From contig NZ_AP027361.1 in assembly GCF_030295915.1 (NCBI RefSeq), forward strand, positions 3,224,001-3,288,000: 64,000 nt of DNA. The letters are read 5' to 3'. Origin of the DNA: Thalassotalea sediminis. GTDB lineage: Bacteria > Pseudomonadota > Gammaproteobacteria > Enterobacterales > Alteromonadaceae. The stretch's first letter is position 1. Each line of letters opens with the position of its first letter. A program made the position numbers and the translations under genes. This document shows, in pieces, positions 39,905 through 49,517 of the stretch. Below the pieces are notes generated by a model. It worked only from the letters and a program-made list of their open reading frames with translations. It was not told where the DNA came from and ran no database searches.

Positions 39905-40741
39905 ATGGGCATAAAATATTTAATTTCTATTTTATTTATTTATACATGTAGCCTTAAAGGGCATGAATTAACCAATAACTTGCAACATGGTATCGAGTAT
40001 CGAAAGCCTGAAGATATTAAAGATTACTGGGTAAGTGAAAAACTTGATGGTATACGAGGAAGGTGGACTGGTACCACATTACTGACACGTAATGGCAATC
40101 GAATAAATGCACCAAAATGGTTTACTCAACAGTGGCCTAAAGTCAGTTTGGACGGCGAAATATGGCTCGCTCGAAATGAATTTCAAACGACACTTTCTTG
40201 CATCATGAAACAAGGCAAGCAACATCATCAATGCTGGCGTCAACTGGCTTTTATGCTATTTGATTTACCTGACCACAACGGAACATTTAGTGAACGTATT
40301 GTTGCGCTAAAAGCACTGGTAAACAAAACTCAATCTCCTCACCTTAAGGTGATTCAACAAGTAAAGATATCGACATTACCCGCCCTTGAAAACAGGTTAA
40401 CAAACATTATAGCGCAAGGTGGAGAAGGGTTAATGCTGCATCATAAAGATGCGTATTATCAAAAAGGTAGAAGTAATAGTCTGATGAAGTTAAAGCGTAA
40501 GCAAGACGCAGAGGCTAAAGTTATAAATCACATACTAGGCAAAGGAAAGTTTGCTGGTATGCTAGGCGCACTTGAAGTGCAAACACCCAAAGGAATTATC
40601 TTTCGCATAGGTACAGGGTTTACTAACGCACAACGTAAGCAACCTCCTAACGTTGGTAGCACAATTACTTATCAATATATTGGTAAAACAAAGCGAGGTG
40701 TGCCAAGATTTGCCAGTTTCTTACGTATTCGCTCTTTATAG
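39905..40741 (+). CDS. ligE: Exported ATP-dependent DNA ligase (LigE type)
   Basis: A 278-residue minimal ATP-dependent DNA ligase. The N-terminal hydrophobic signal (about 5-19) predicts export to the periplasm. Nucleotidyltransferase motif I is SEKLDGIRG with adenylated Lys46. It also has DGEIWLAR (motif III region), GGEGLMLHHKDAYY (motif IV) and LMKLKRK (motif V). An OB-fold domain completes it, with no DNA-binding domain. LigE enzymes seal nicks and are thought to act with DNA uptake or extracellular DNA in Gram-negatives. The ATG at 39905 has AAGGA at the right distance; an ATG at 39896 is too close to it. Confidence 0.88.
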   Translation: MGIKYLISILFIYTCSLKGHELTNNLQHGIEYRKPEDIKDYWVSEKLDGIRGRWTGTTLLTRNGNRINAPKWFTQQWPKVSLDGEIWLARNEFQTTLSCIMKQGKQHHQCWRQLAFMLFDLPDHNGTFSERIVALKALVNKTQSPHLKVIQQVKISTLPALENRLTNIIAQGGEGLMLHHKDAYYQKGRSNSLMKLKRKQDAEAKVINHILGKGKFAGMLGALEVQTPKGIIFRIGTGFTNAQRKQPPNVGSTITYQYIGKTKRGVPRFASFLRIRSL

Positions 40742-40753
40742 TAGGATTTTTTG

Positions 40754-41371
40754 ATGGAATTACATTTATGGTTATCACTCGTAGCAATATGTATTATGGG
40801 TGCACTTTCACCTGGCCCTAGTCTTGCCGTTGTGGTAAAAAACACCTTAAATGGTGGTGCACTTCAAGGTTATGCAACCGCCATTAGTCACGGTTTAGGT
40901 GTCGCGCTCTATGCTGCTCTTACTACTATGGGTATTGCCGTAATCATTGTGCAATCACCATTACTTTTTCAAATAATACAATATGCTGGTGCAGCTTTTT
41001 TACTCTATTTGGGGATTAAAGCATTATTGAGTAAACCTAATAATGAACACCTAGAAACCGCCCCCGTTACTAACAGCACCAAAGCAGTAAACGGATGGCG
41101 TGACGGCTTTTTGATCGCCTTTTTAAACCCCAAATTAGCAATTTTCTTTCTCGCACTTTTTAGCCAGTTTGTGAGTCCTGAAGCGACAATTTATGAAAAG
41201 GTTATTATGGTTTCAACTGTAGGCTGTATCGATGCCTTATGGTACATTCTCGTCGCCTTTTTATTTTCACGTGGCCCCATACTTGAGAAGCTTAAAAGCA
41301 ATAGTCACATTATTGATAGAATAACCGGCACCTTCTTAATCTTGCTTGCTGCACGCGTCGTTATTCATTAA
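40754..41371 (+). CDS. LysE/RhtB family amino acid exporter
   Basis: A 205-residue membrane protein with about six helices. The LysE-family signature follows the first helix: GALSPGPSLAVVVKNTLNGG and ATAISHGLGVALYA. FLIAFLNPKLAIFFLALFSQF lies in the middle. It exports amino acids or related compounds such as homoserine or threonine by proton antiport; the substrate cannot be read. It follows the ligase gene by about 12 bases and may share its transcript. Confidence 0.9.
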   Translation: MELHLWLSLVAICIMGALSPGPSLAVVVKNTLNGGALQGYATAISHGLGVALYAALTTMGIAVIIVQSPLLFQIIQYAGAAFLLYLGIKALLSKPNNEHLETAPVTNSTKAVNGWRDGFLIAFLNPKLAIFFLALFSQFVSPEATIYEKVIMVSTVGCIDALWYILVAFLFSRGPILEKLKSNSHIIDRITGTFLILLAARVVIH

Positions 41372-41376
41372 ATGTA

Positions 41377-42279
41377 TTAAGGTAAGTATTTAAAACTTAG
41401 CGCTTTTAATCCCTTACCTTTTATCGCTTCTTTAAAAACTACAGGGTTCTCTATTTTTTCAACAAACTGACAAGCCGGACACTCCCTTGCTACTTCATTA
41501 ATCAGGAAATTTTCATCTAGCGATGGCGAATTTAAACACAGTAACAACTCTGCTCCAGGGCTTAATAATTGAGGAATACGTTTAAGTATTTTTTTGTAAT
41601 CGCGTTCAATATTAACACTGCCTTTTTGAAAGGAAGGTGGATCACAAATTAACAACTGATATGGTCCATACTTCTTTAGCCGATTATATGACTTAAAAAT
41701 ATCAACGCCTTCGAAGACTACGTTTATATTTTCATGGTTGTTCAATCGATGATTTTCCCGCCCTTTAGCCAATGCACCTTTTGCCATATCAATATTAACA
41801 ACTTTTGTCGCTCCACCAGCGACGGCTGCAACTGAAAACGCGCAAGTGTAGGCAAATAAATTAAGTACATTTTTACCGTGAGCATTTGCCTTTACCCACT
41901 TTCGTCCATTGGCCATATCTAAAAACAAACCGATATTTTGTGATTTACCAAATTGGATGTGGTAGCGCAATTCATGCTCAATAACGATTGTTTCAGCAAT
42001 TTCATCACCTAATAACACCTCTGTCGGTGAGAAAGGTAAAAATCGACGTTGTACCTGTACAGAGCGGCACGAAGGAATAGCATCTATTAACATTTTAGCG
42101 TGCTTAAATAGCCAGTCATCATCCATCTCTTGATACAAGGTGATCAATATAACGGGAGACAACCAATCAATGTTTACATGCTCAAAGCCACTAAAAGCAT
42201 GCCCTCTGCCATGAAATAATCGCTGACATTGACTTACATCTGCGTCTGCTAAATTTTTTTCAACTTCTGTTAAAAACAC
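41377..42279 (-). CDS. RlmI/RlmK-like SAM-dependent methyltransferase
   Basis: A 300-residue class I methyltransferase. GLFLDMANGRKWV precedes the SAM motif VLNLFAYTCAFSVAAVAGGATKVVNID, and the catalytic-type motif DPPSFQKGS is characteristic of the COG1092 group of RNA cytosine methyltransferases. The N-terminal part (about 1-90) is shorter than in RlmI and lacks a clear PUA domain, so the target (rRNA or other) is uncertain. It starts at a GTG (42279) with AAGGAAG upstream. Convergent with the LysE gene, 5 bases apart. Confidence 0.85.
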   Translation of the reverse strand: MFLTEVEKNLADADVSQCQRLFHGRGHAFSGFEHVNIDWLSPVILITLYQEMDDDWLFKHAKMLIDAIPSCRSVQVQRRFLPFSPTEVLLGDEIAETIVIEHELRYHIQFGKSQNIGLFLDMANGRKWVKANAHGKNVLNLFAYTCAFSVAAVAGGATKVVNIDMAKGALAKGRENHRLNNHENINVVFEGVDIFKSYNRLKKYGPYQLLICDPPSFQKGSVNIERDYKKILKRIPQLLSPGAELLLCLNSPSLDENFLINEVARECPACQFVEKIENPVVFKEAIKGKGLKALSFKYLP

Positions 42280-42297
42280 GTAGCTTCCTTAAAAAAC

Positions 42298-42328
42298 AAA
42301 AGCCGCATCAAACTGACACGGCCTTTTT
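42298..42328 (-). terminator. Terminator after the symporter gene
   Basis: GCCG (42302-42305) with TCA/TGA inner pairs and CGGC (42319-42322), flanked by A/T runs, forms an interrupted stem with T-rich sequence in the minus direction. Confidence 0.5.
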
Positions 42329-42347
42329 ATCAACTGTAATTTGCTCA

Positions 42348-43772
42348 CTAAATACCAAACAGGTTAATTCCCCAAAACTTGGTGATAACGGTATTAATAA
42401 AAATAAACAATACGATAACAGGCACGAAAGTCCCTAATGAGAAGTTAACGTATTTTTCTACCCATGAGCCCGCATAGTTTTCATTACCAATAGACAACTC
42501 TTCGGTTAACTGTTTCTTCTTCCAACGATAACTAACAAAGATACACAGTAAGAAACCATTCAATGGTAAAATTGTGTCGTAGAAAATATCGTAAACAACA
42601 TCAAAAAATGACTTATTGCCTCCTGCATACGAGGTGAACTCGGTAAAGAACGCGACCATGCCAAATGACACTGTTGCGAAAACCGTTAATACACCTGCTG
42701 TCATCAATAAAATCGTCAATGCTTTTTTCCGAGTATGACATTTTTCAGTCACTAAATATGACACAGGAACTTCTAAAATCGAAACAAGAGAAGTAATAGC
42801 AGCAAAGAATACAAGGGTAAAGAAAAAGGTCGCTACAACACTTGCACCAATGTAACCGATAGAGGTTTGTAGCGCTAAAAATATTTTCGGTAAAAAAGTA
42901 AAGATAAGTGATACAGAACTGTCACTCAATTCCTGAGGATTGACGTCAGGATTAAATGAAAATACCGCGGGTAAAATCATTAAGCCAGCCGTAAATGCAA
43001 CACCAGTATCAGTTATCGCCACAAGTTTTGCTGAATTTGCAATATCGGTTTGACGGTTAATATAAGAACCGTAGGTGATCAAAATACCCATGCCTAATGA
43101 CAATGAGAAAAACGCTTGAGAAAGCGCGCCATTTATCACTGACGGTGTAATTTTTGAAAAATCAGGAATGATAAAAAATTCAACACCAGCAAACGCATTA
43201 TCGAGCGATAGGACGAACACAACCATCATGATTAGCATGACAAAAAGTGCGGGCATTAAAACTTTTGCGGCGCGCTCTATGCCGTCTTTAACACCTGCGA
43301 CGAGAATATAGTTAACAATTCCTGCCACCGCAGCCATAGCAACAAACAAATAAGGGCTATTAATAAAAATACCAAACCCTTCACCACTGGCGAGAAAGTC
43401 TAATTGGCCGCCTACGGTTAATATAATGTAGCCAAAGAGCCAAACAGTTAACACCATGTAAAATACAGCGATCATAAAAGGCGTTAACACACCGAGAAAA
43501 CCGGCAGCTCCCCATAATTTACTGCCATTACTTAAGTCTTTATACGCACCAACAGGTTCTTTTTGTGTTTTTCTTCCTACCGCCATCTCTGCAATCATCA
43601 CAGGTAAGCAAATAAAAAAGACGAATAAGGCGTACATTAATAAAAATGCGCCACCACCGTTTTTGGCAGCATTAACGGGAAAGCCAACAAGGTTACCTAT
43701 ACCCACTGCAGAACCTGCAGCAGCTAAGATAAAACCGAGTCGTGAGCTAAAATGTTCTCTAGATGCGGTCAT
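42348..43772 (-). CDS. Sodium-dependent transporter (NSS/SNF family)
   Basis: A 474-residue transporter of the neurotransmitter:sodium symporter family with 11-12 membrane helices. The N-terminus has the family mark SRLGFILAAAGSAVGIGNLVGFP (unwound TM1, sodium and substrate site). SQAFFSLSLGMGILITYGSY is TM6. The C-terminal region ends at a twelfth helix. Bacterial members import amino acids such as tryptophan, leucine or tyrosine with sodium, which suits a marine cell. Substrate unknown. Monocistronic, upstream of a weak hairpin. Confidence 0.93.
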   Translation of the reverse strand: MTASREHFSSRLGFILAAAGSAVGIGNLVGFPVNAAKNGGGAFLLMYALFVFFICLPVMIAEMAVGRKTQKEPVGAYKDLSNGSKLWGAAGFLGVLTPFMIAVFYMVLTVWLFGYIILTVGGQLDFLASGEGFGIFINSPYLFVAMAAVAGIVNYILVAGVKDGIERAAKVLMPALFVMLIMMVVFVLSLDNAFAGVEFFIIPDFSKITPSVINGALSQAFFSLSLGMGILITYGSYINRQTDIANSAKLVAITDTGVAFTAGLMILPAVFSFNPDVNPQELSDSSVSLIFTFLPKIFLALQTSIGYIGASVVATFFFTLVFFAAITSLVSILEVPVSYLVTEKCHTRKKALTILLMTAGVLTVFATVSFGMVAFFTEFTSYAGGNKSFFDVVYDIFYDTILPLNGFLLCIFVSYRWKKKQLTEELSIGNENYAGSWVEKYVNFSLGTFVPVIVLFIFINTVITKFWGINLFGI

Positions 43773-43999
43773 AAATGTCCTTCATTATAATATTTTTTTA
43801 GGCACGTAATCACAGGGTTAAATAAGCAAAATATGCCGTAACGCTATGCTATATGCGCTTTGACAAATTTTTAGTTGCCAGATGCTATCAAGGTTTGATG
43901 AGAATGTCTTCACTTACTCGCGGATCATTTTTATCAAAATGTATAAAAATCAGTGCACTCAGCAAAAAACACATCAATAAGTTATTATTTAACAAAAGC

Positions 44000-44842
44000 T
44001 TATCTTGTAAAATTTTTTGCATCCATAATTGATAATATATGCTCTGACTCTTGGCTAGCAAAATCTGCTGCAAGATTTAAATCGTCGGTTGATATTCCCA
44101 AGCTTTTACATAACGATTCATCAACAGTGTCATCATAACTAAATATTTCTGGGTGAGCATCAACCAGTGCAAGACGAGACGCTAAATATAGCACTTTCAC
44201 ATCTTTGTTAATTTGAATATCTTTCGCTTGATTAAAGTGACGAATAGGTAAAATGATTTTTTCTGGGATCTGCCAAATTTTGAGTAATTCCGCAGATATT
44301 TCGGTATAAGTAAAACCTAATGCTTGTTGTTGCAACGACCAAGGCAAGTTGTTCTGATTATATTGTTCACACGTTGTCGCAATCTCTGGTGTGACTTTAG
44401 CAACAATTAACTCACCAAAATTTTGTAATAGCCCAGCAACAAATAAGCGTTCTATATCGCGAATACCCGCTTTAATTGACAAATTTTTTGTCGCTAAACC
44501 ACAGAAAACACTCATTCGCCAGAAACGTTTTAAATCAATAGCTTGATTAGAAAAATGCTTAAATGCTGAAGCGGCAACATCGACTAACATCATATTATAA
44601 ATCGCCTGCGTGCCAATAATGGTTATCGCACGTGAAATAGTACTAATTTCACCCGGAAAACTATAAATAGCACTGTTAGCGATCTGTAATAATCTTGATG
44701 TTAGCGAAGGGTCAACACTGATCACATTGGCAAAGTCTTCAATGGAAGAAGACTCGTCCTCCATTAGCGCCTTAATTTTAAAGCACGCATCGGGCAAAGC
44801 AAAAGATCCATTTGCTTGTATTGCATAATCATGAGCATTCAT
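44000..44842 (-). CDS. HDOD domain protein (second paralogue)
   Basis: A 280-residue HDOD protein matching the one at 35853-36698 over its whole length: opening DYAIQANGSFALPDACFKIK, DFANVISVDPSLTSRLLQIANSAIYSFPG, ISRAITIIGTQAIYNMMLVD, and GLLQNFGELIV where an HD would lie. The ATG at 44842 is preferred to a GTG six bases upstream. Two copies about 8 kb apart with the same gene length suggest an old duplication. Likely a cytosolic signalling scaffold; partners unknown. Confidence 0.85.
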   Translation of the reverse strand: MNAHDYAIQANGSFALPDACFKIKALMEDESSSIEDFANVISVDPSLTSRLLQIANSAIYSFPGEISTISRAITIIGTQAIYNMMLVDVAASAFKHFSNQAIDLKRFWRMSVFCGLATKNLSIKAGIRDIERLFVAGLLQNFGELIVAKVTPEIATTCEQYNQNNLPWSLQQQALGFTYTEISAELLKIWQIPEKIILPIRHFNQAKDIQINKDVKVLYLASRLALVDAHPEIFSYDDTVDESLCKSLGISTDDLNLAADFASQESEHILSIMDAKNFTR

Positions 44843-44906
44843 AAGCACAATTCATTTGTAGTTATTTCATTTGAGTGTAACGTGTTTATTTACTTGTTGA
44901 AAATAA

Positions 44907-44928
44907 AAACGCGGCAAATGCCGCGTTT
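44907..44928 (-). terminator. Terminator after the M28 peptidase gene
   Basis: AAACGCGGCA (44907-44916) pairs with TGCCGCGTTT (44919-44928), followed by a T-rich stretch in the minus direction. Confidence 0.78.
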
Positions 44929-44953
44929 GTATACAGATTAGGCTGGAAAACCG

Positions 44954-46639
44954 TTACTGTGCGAACGTTTTACCAAAGAAATCACCTTGATTCCATGTTG
45001 GACGTTTATCGCCATTAGCGATTTCTAAACCAATCATCATATTCACTTCAGCAAAGCTTGCTGCTGCATCCCAGCGAATAGGTAGATCAATTTGATCACT
45101 GTGCTGGTGATAGTGATTTTTTAAGAAATCTCTAAACATCTCACCACCATCAATCTCTGGATCTTTAGACTTAAAACCTGTCATTAAAAATACAGATGGA
45201 ATACCTGCTTTTACAAAACTGTAATGATCGCTACGTGTAAACAATGCTTGTTCCGGCATTGGATCAGGGCTTAAGCTTACATCAACTTTACCCGCCGCCG
45301 ACTCAACAATAGGACCTAAACTCGAGTGTGTTGAACCAAAAGCAATTACATCAGCGAAAGGATATAAAATTAACGGCATGTCTAAGTTTACGTTAGCAAC
45401 CATTTGCATTGCTGGTACTGTAGGATTGTTGGCAAAGTAAGATGAACCTAATAAGCCTTTTTCTTCACCGGTAACAACAACGAATAACACTGAACGCTTA
45501 GGCGCAGGCTGAGAAGCAAGTAAGCGAGCTGTTTCTAATAAAATTGACACACCAGATGCATTATCTAACGCACCATTGTTAATTGTATCAACTTCTTCAC
45601 CTTCTTCACCTTCTTCATGGTCACCGTGATGCTTACTAACACCGATATGATCTAAATGAGCAGAGAACACAACGTATTCATTCTTCAGTTTAGGATCACT
45701 ACCTTCTAATGTTGCAACAACATTTGGACTAGTAATTTCTTCATGACGAGACTTTTTGGCAAGCGTTACTTTACTTTTTAACGCAAATCCTTTTATTGCT
45801 TCATTATTTGTATCTTTTTCAAATACAGATGCTAAAGATTGCTCAGCACCTTCAAACAGCACAGCCGCTGCTTCATGATTTACATAGGCGCCACCTTTAA
45901 TAGACTCATATGTACCATGAGGCTTACCATCTTTACCAACCCAACTTAAACGCGGTGCACTCGCATATTTCGCTGACACTGAGAAATCACGCACTTTATT
46001 ACGTTTTGGTGTATGTACGGTAATAAACCCTACCGCACCACGTTCAGCAGCATGACGAATTTTTTCACGACCTGAGCCCAAATGAGCACCTTCTTCAGAC
46101 GGTAAATCATCTGGACGGCCAGTAAGTACCACAACGATTTTACCTTTAACGTCTACACCTTCATAATCATCATAACCAAAGTCAGGCGCAATAACGCCGT
46201 AGCCAACAAAAACGGTTTCGGCTTGAACAAAAGACTCTTGTTCAATCGCTGAACCAGACGCTAGAAAATCATCTTTAAACGTTAACGCTGTTTCACCTGA
46301 AGCCGTTTCAACCTTCATGGTTGCAGAGCCTTCTTCTAAAAATGTTTTACGGAAGGTAACTTCTTGTTCAAACGTATCGTGCTCACCTTGCGGTTGTAAA
46401 CCAAGTTGTTTGAAATTTGAGATCACATAGTTTGCCGCTATCTGATAGCCATCACTACCAGTATCACGACCAAGGAGTTTATCGTCAGCTAAAAACTCAA
46501 CATGCGCTTTAATGCGTTCAGCATCAACTTGTTCTGGTTGAATAGCAACAGTTGTTTCTTTTTTAGCCTCTTGTTGACCACATGCAGTCAACATCGCAAG
46601 TGATAATAAACTTGCTGAGGTAATGTGTGTAAGTTTCAT
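44954..46639 (-). CDS. Lipoprotein M28 family metallopeptidase with PA domain
   Basis: A 561-residue lipoprotein with lipobox MLTAC (lipidated Cys20). The open frame runs 67 codons further upstream, but AAAGAG and the signal peptide place the start at 46639. A protease-associated (PA) insert (about 155-290, including GKIVVVLTGRPDD and ERGAVGFITVH) precedes the M28 catalytic part. Its zinc ligands are in SAHLDHIGV, NGALDNASGV, TGEEKGLLGS and SDHYSF; an H/E/G-rich insert (HHGDHEEGEEGEE) lies between. M28 enzymes of this form are aminopeptidases cleaving N-terminal residues, here at the cell envelope for peptide scavenging. Confidence 0.9.
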   Translation of the reverse strand: MKLTHITSASLLSLAMLTACGQQEAKKETTVAIQPEQVDAERIKAHVEFLADDKLLGRDTGSDGYQIAANYVISNFKQLGLQPQGEHDTFEQEVTFRKTFLEEGSATMKVETASGETALTFKDDFLASGSAIEQESFVQAETVFVGYGVIAPDFGYDDYEGVDVKGKIVVVLTGRPDDLPSEEGAHLGSGREKIRHAAERGAVGFITVHTPKRNKVRDFSVSAKYASAPRLSWVGKDGKPHGTYESIKGGAYVNHEAAAVLFEGAEQSLASVFEKDTNNEAIKGFALKSKVTLAKKSRHEEITSPNVVATLEGSDPKLKNEYVVFSAHLDHIGVSKHHGDHEEGEEGEEVDTINNGALDNASGVSILLETARLLASQPAPKRSVLFVVVTGEEKGLLGSSYFANNPTVPAMQMVANVNLDMPLILYPFADVIAFGSTHSSLGPIVESAAGKVDVSLSPDPMPEQALFTRSDHYSFVKAGIPSVFLMTGFKSKDPEIDGGEMFRDFLKNHYHQHSDQIDLPIRWDAAASFAEVNMMIGLEIANGDKRPTWNQGDFFGKTFAQ

Positions 46640-46823
46640 AAAATACTCTTTGGACTTTTTAATTATATAATTATTCACGACCACTGGTTGCGAACTGGTA
46701 TCCACTATAAAGTGCATCGACTTAAAAAACCAGACCAAGCCAACGTAGTTACTTGTTAATTGGTCGATTGCACAGTAGTTAGTTAACAATCGATAAACCC
46801 ACAACGGTGCTTTTTTTTCAGTA

Positions 46824-47918
46824 TTAGCGCACAATTGCAACAGATTTCACTTGTAACCAAACATCATTTCCTACCTGTAATGCTAAACTCGAAACAGATT
46901 TTCGCGTTAACTGGGCGAGCACACTACTTGCGCCTACTTTAGCTTGCACTAGTGCCATAGCGTTACTGTCTTGTTGTTCAATGGCAGTAATAGTTGCAGG
47001 TAAACGATTAAGCACACTAGAATCTTCATGATTAGTAACCGCAATACTAACATCAGCGGCTTTAATTTGTACGCGCAAAGGTTGCTCTAGAGAAAAGTCT
47101 TTATTTTTAATCCAAAGAAAGCCGCCTGCAAATGCAAACTTTACCAAGTGCCATCTAGTATCTATTTCAACAACCTTACCTGACAATATAACGCCTTTAT
47201 CTGCACCTAATGGCACATCTAAACGAGAGAAAACGTCAAAAACACTCCCTTGAGCGCATAGCTTACCTTCTGACATGACCATGACATTATCAGCGAGATG
47301 CATAATTTCCTCGACCGAATGCGTAACATAAATAATGGGGATATTGATTAGCGCTGTTAATCTCTCTAGGTACGTCAGGATCTCTGCTTTTCTTACATCA
47401 TCTAATGAAGCAAGCGGTTCATCCATTAACAGTAATGAAGGCTTTACTAATATTGCTCTAGCGATAGCGACGCGCTGTTTTTCTCCGCCCGACAATTGCG
47501 CAGGATAACGCGTTAATAAAGACTCAATACCAAGTATATTGGTGATCTCTTCTCGGAAACTTTCACTTACAGGCTGTTCCGCCCTTTTAACGGCATAATC
47601 TAGGTTTTGTGTCGCCGTTAAGTGCTCAAAAAGGCTCGGTTCTTGAAACACATAACCAATAGCTCGTTTGTGTGTCGGTAAAAAGGTACTTGCTTGTTGC
47701 CAAACTTGTCGGTCAACGACTAACTGACCTTGGGTACATTTTTCCAAGCCCGCAATTAATCGCAATAATGTTGTTTTTCCTGAGCCAGAATGCCCAAAAA
47801 TAGCAGTAACACCACTAAAAGGTATTGAAAACTCGATATCGAGTACGAAACTCTGTCGAGACGTTTGTTGCTCTCTAACAAGTGAAAATGCACCGCTAAT
47901 CATCGCTTTGTTGGTCAT
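46824..47918 (-). CDS. modC: Molybdate ABC transporter ATP-binding protein ModC
   Basis: A 364-residue ABC ATPase: Walker A GHSGSGKT, Q-loop GYVFQEPSLFEHLT, signature LSGGEKQR, Walker B LLLMDEPLASLDD and the H-loop IYVTHS. A C-terminal molybdate-binding MOP/TOBE-like domain (about 295-355) includes NRLPATITAIEQQDSN, which marks ModC rather than other importers. It powers molybdate uptake with ModB. The start lies 3 bases after the modB stop. Confidence 0.93.
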   Translation of the reverse strand: MTNKAMISGAFSLVREQQTSRQSFVLDIEFSIPFSGVTAIFGHSGSGKTTLLRLIAGLEKCTQGQLVVDRQVWQQASTFLPTHKRAIGYVFQEPSLFEHLTATQNLDYAVKRAEQPVSESFREEITNILGIESLLTRYPAQLSGGEKQRVAIARAILVKPSLLLMDEPLASLDDVRKAEILTYLERLTALINIPIIYVTHSVEEIMHLADNVMVMSEGKLCAQGSVFDVFSRLDVPLGADKGVILSGKVVEIDTRWHLVKFAFAGGFLWIKNKDFSLEQPLRVQIKAADVSIAVTNHEDSSVLNRLPATITAIEQQDSNAMALVQAKVGASSVLAQLTRKSVSSLALQVGNDVWLQVKSVAIVR

Positions 47919-47921
47919 TTT

Positions 47922-48629
47922 TTAAGAGTCTCCTTTTGAGGAGAAGAGCCCTGATACCCAGCGGCGTTGTATCGAGTTTAATAATAATAAGACGATAAAA
48001 GAAAATAAAACCATGGCTAGTGATAATGTATGAGCCTGAGAATATTGCAGAGCCTCAACATGATCGTAAATTTGAACGGATACCACTTTTGTTTCTGCAG
48101 GAATGTTGCCACCAATCATTAACACAACACCAAACTCACCTACGGTATGAGCAAAACCTAGCACTGCAGCACTGATAAACCCAGGTTTAGCTAAAGGCAG
48201 AACAACGGTAAAAAACTGATCCTTCGGGCTTGCTCTCAATGTTGCAGCAACTTCGAGTGGTCGTGAACCAATAGCTTGCATTGCATTGTGTAATGGCTGC
48301 ACCACAAATGGTAAAGAATAGATCATTGAAGCAATCACAAGTCCCCAATAAGTAAAGGGTAATAAACCTAAACCAAGCGCTTGGGTAATTTTACCAATGG
48401 TGCCTTCTGGCCCCATTGTAATGAGCAAGTAAAAACCGATCACCGTTGGCGGTAAAACTAACGGTAGCGCGACAATTGCTGCAACGATTGCTTTAAAGCG
48501 ACTTGTTGTATAAGTGAGCCACCACGCAATTGGCGTTCCAACGATAAGTAAAAGTATCGTTACCGTTGATGCAAGCTTGATTGTTAGCCAAATTGCACCC
48601 AAATCTTCTGGTGAAAATAACGGCGTCAT
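47922..48629 (-). CDS. modB: Molybdate ABC transporter permease ModB
   Basis: A 235-residue inner membrane permease with about five helices. The cytoplasmic EAA loop reads EVAATLRASPKDQFFTVVLPLAKPG, which docks on ModC. Its first residues (LGAIWLTIKLASTVTILLL) and GEFGVVLMIGGN near the end match ModB. The start overlaps the modA stop by four bases (ATGA), so the genes are translationally coupled. Confidence 0.94.
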   Translation of the reverse strand: MTPLFSPEDLGAIWLTIKLASTVTILLLIVGTPIAWWLTYTTSRFKAIVAAIVALPLVLPPTVIGFYLLITMGPEGTIGKITQALGLGLLPFTYWGLVIASMIYSLPFVVQPLHNAMQAIGSRPLEVAATLRASPKDQFFTVVLPLAKPGFISAAVLGFAHTVGEFGVVLMIGGNIPAETKVVSVQIYDHVEALQYSQAHTLSLAMVLFSFIVLLLLNSIQRRWVSGLFSSKGDS

Positions 48630-49375
48630 CGCGGAGAAAATGTCACATAACCAAAGGATTGTATGATGTCTCTTGCTTTGTCTGAACGAAGAAACTGCCA
48701 GAATTTAATTGCTGTGTTCTTATCTTTCGCCTTATTAAGTAACACAGCATCTTGTTTAATTGGAGGATACAATGCAGCGTCAATTTGCCAAACCTGTCCC
48801 CCGCTATTTTTCCCAATGAGTTGAGAATTCGCAACAAACCCGAGTTCAACACTACCAAAGGCGACAAAACTAAATACTTGACTAATATTTTCGCCCATTA
48901 CCCATTTAGCTTTTGTACTTTCTGTCAATGCTAGTTTGTCTAAAACACTCTGCGCAGCCATTCCATAAGGTGCAACTTTTGGGTTTGCTAAGGCGATCCT
49001 TAAATAGTTTTCACTTGTGAGTATTTCAGTTAACGATTTCTCTGCAAAACGTTTTTTAGACCAGAGCACTAAACTACCTTGCGCATAAGTAAAGTGATTA
49101 GAAGGTTCAGCAAAAGAAGATTCTACTAAACTACGCGGTTTTTCTTGATCGGCAGATAAAAAAATATCAAACGGGGCGCCATGGGTTATTTGGGCGAATA
49201 ACTTACCAGACGAACCATAAGAGGCTTGTACAAGATGATTGTGTTCTTTTTCATAGGCTTTTATCAACGCCTTCATCGGCAAAATAAAGTTAGAAGCTAC
49301 AGCAATCCTAAGCTGCTCTGCGTGTATAGGTATCGAAATAAAAAGAAGTAAAAATAAAGTAAGTACTAACTTCAT
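48626..49375 (-). CDS. modA: Molybdate-binding periplasmic protein ModA
   Basis: A 249-residue binding protein with a signal peptide ending IHA (cleavage before EQLRIAVASNF). I placed the start at the ATG at 49375; the frame continues 18 codons upstream but would break the signal peptide. ModA landmarks are ASNFILPMKAL, SYGSSGKLFAQITHGAPFDIFLSAD and GSVELGFVANSQL, which form the oxyanion site. It delivers molybdate (or tungstate) to ModBC for molybdenum cofactor enzymes. No modE repressor gene or ModE site was found nearby. Confidence 0.94.
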   Translation of the reverse strand: MKLVLTLFLLLFISIPIHAEQLRIAVASNFILPMKALIKAYEKEHNHLVQASYGSSGKLFAQITHGAPFDIFLSADQEKPRSLVESSFAEPSNHFTYAQGSLVLWSKKRFAEKSLTEILTSENYLRIALANPKVAPYGMAAQSVLDKLALTESTKAKWVMGENISQVFSFVAFGSVELGFVANSQLIGKNSGGQVWQIDAALYPPIKQDAVLLNKAKDKNTAIKFWQFLRSDKARDIIQSFGYVTFSPR

Positions 49376-49517
49376 AATAAAATTAATCGCTAAAAGAAAG
49401 ATGGTGGCAGAATACTGAGGTAATTTCAATTAGTAGCGTGTAAGACATTATCTGTTAAAGCCTTAGTTTTGATCAAATCTGACGGTCTGAGCCATTAATG
49501 AACGTAGGATGTCTAGA

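Noticed and set aside
43888..44073. Small hydrophobic minus-strand frame
   Set aside because: It overlaps the 3' end of the second HDOD gene in another frame and lacks a ribosome site.
46740..46810. CGATTG/CAATCG inverted repeat between modC and the peptidase gene
   Set aside because: A six-base stem with a 15-base loop and no T run is within chance for A/T-rich DNA.
46640..46840. N-terminal extension of the M28 peptidase up to 46840
   Set aside because: It would overlap modC and bury the lipoprotein signal; an internal ATG with AAAGAG fits better.
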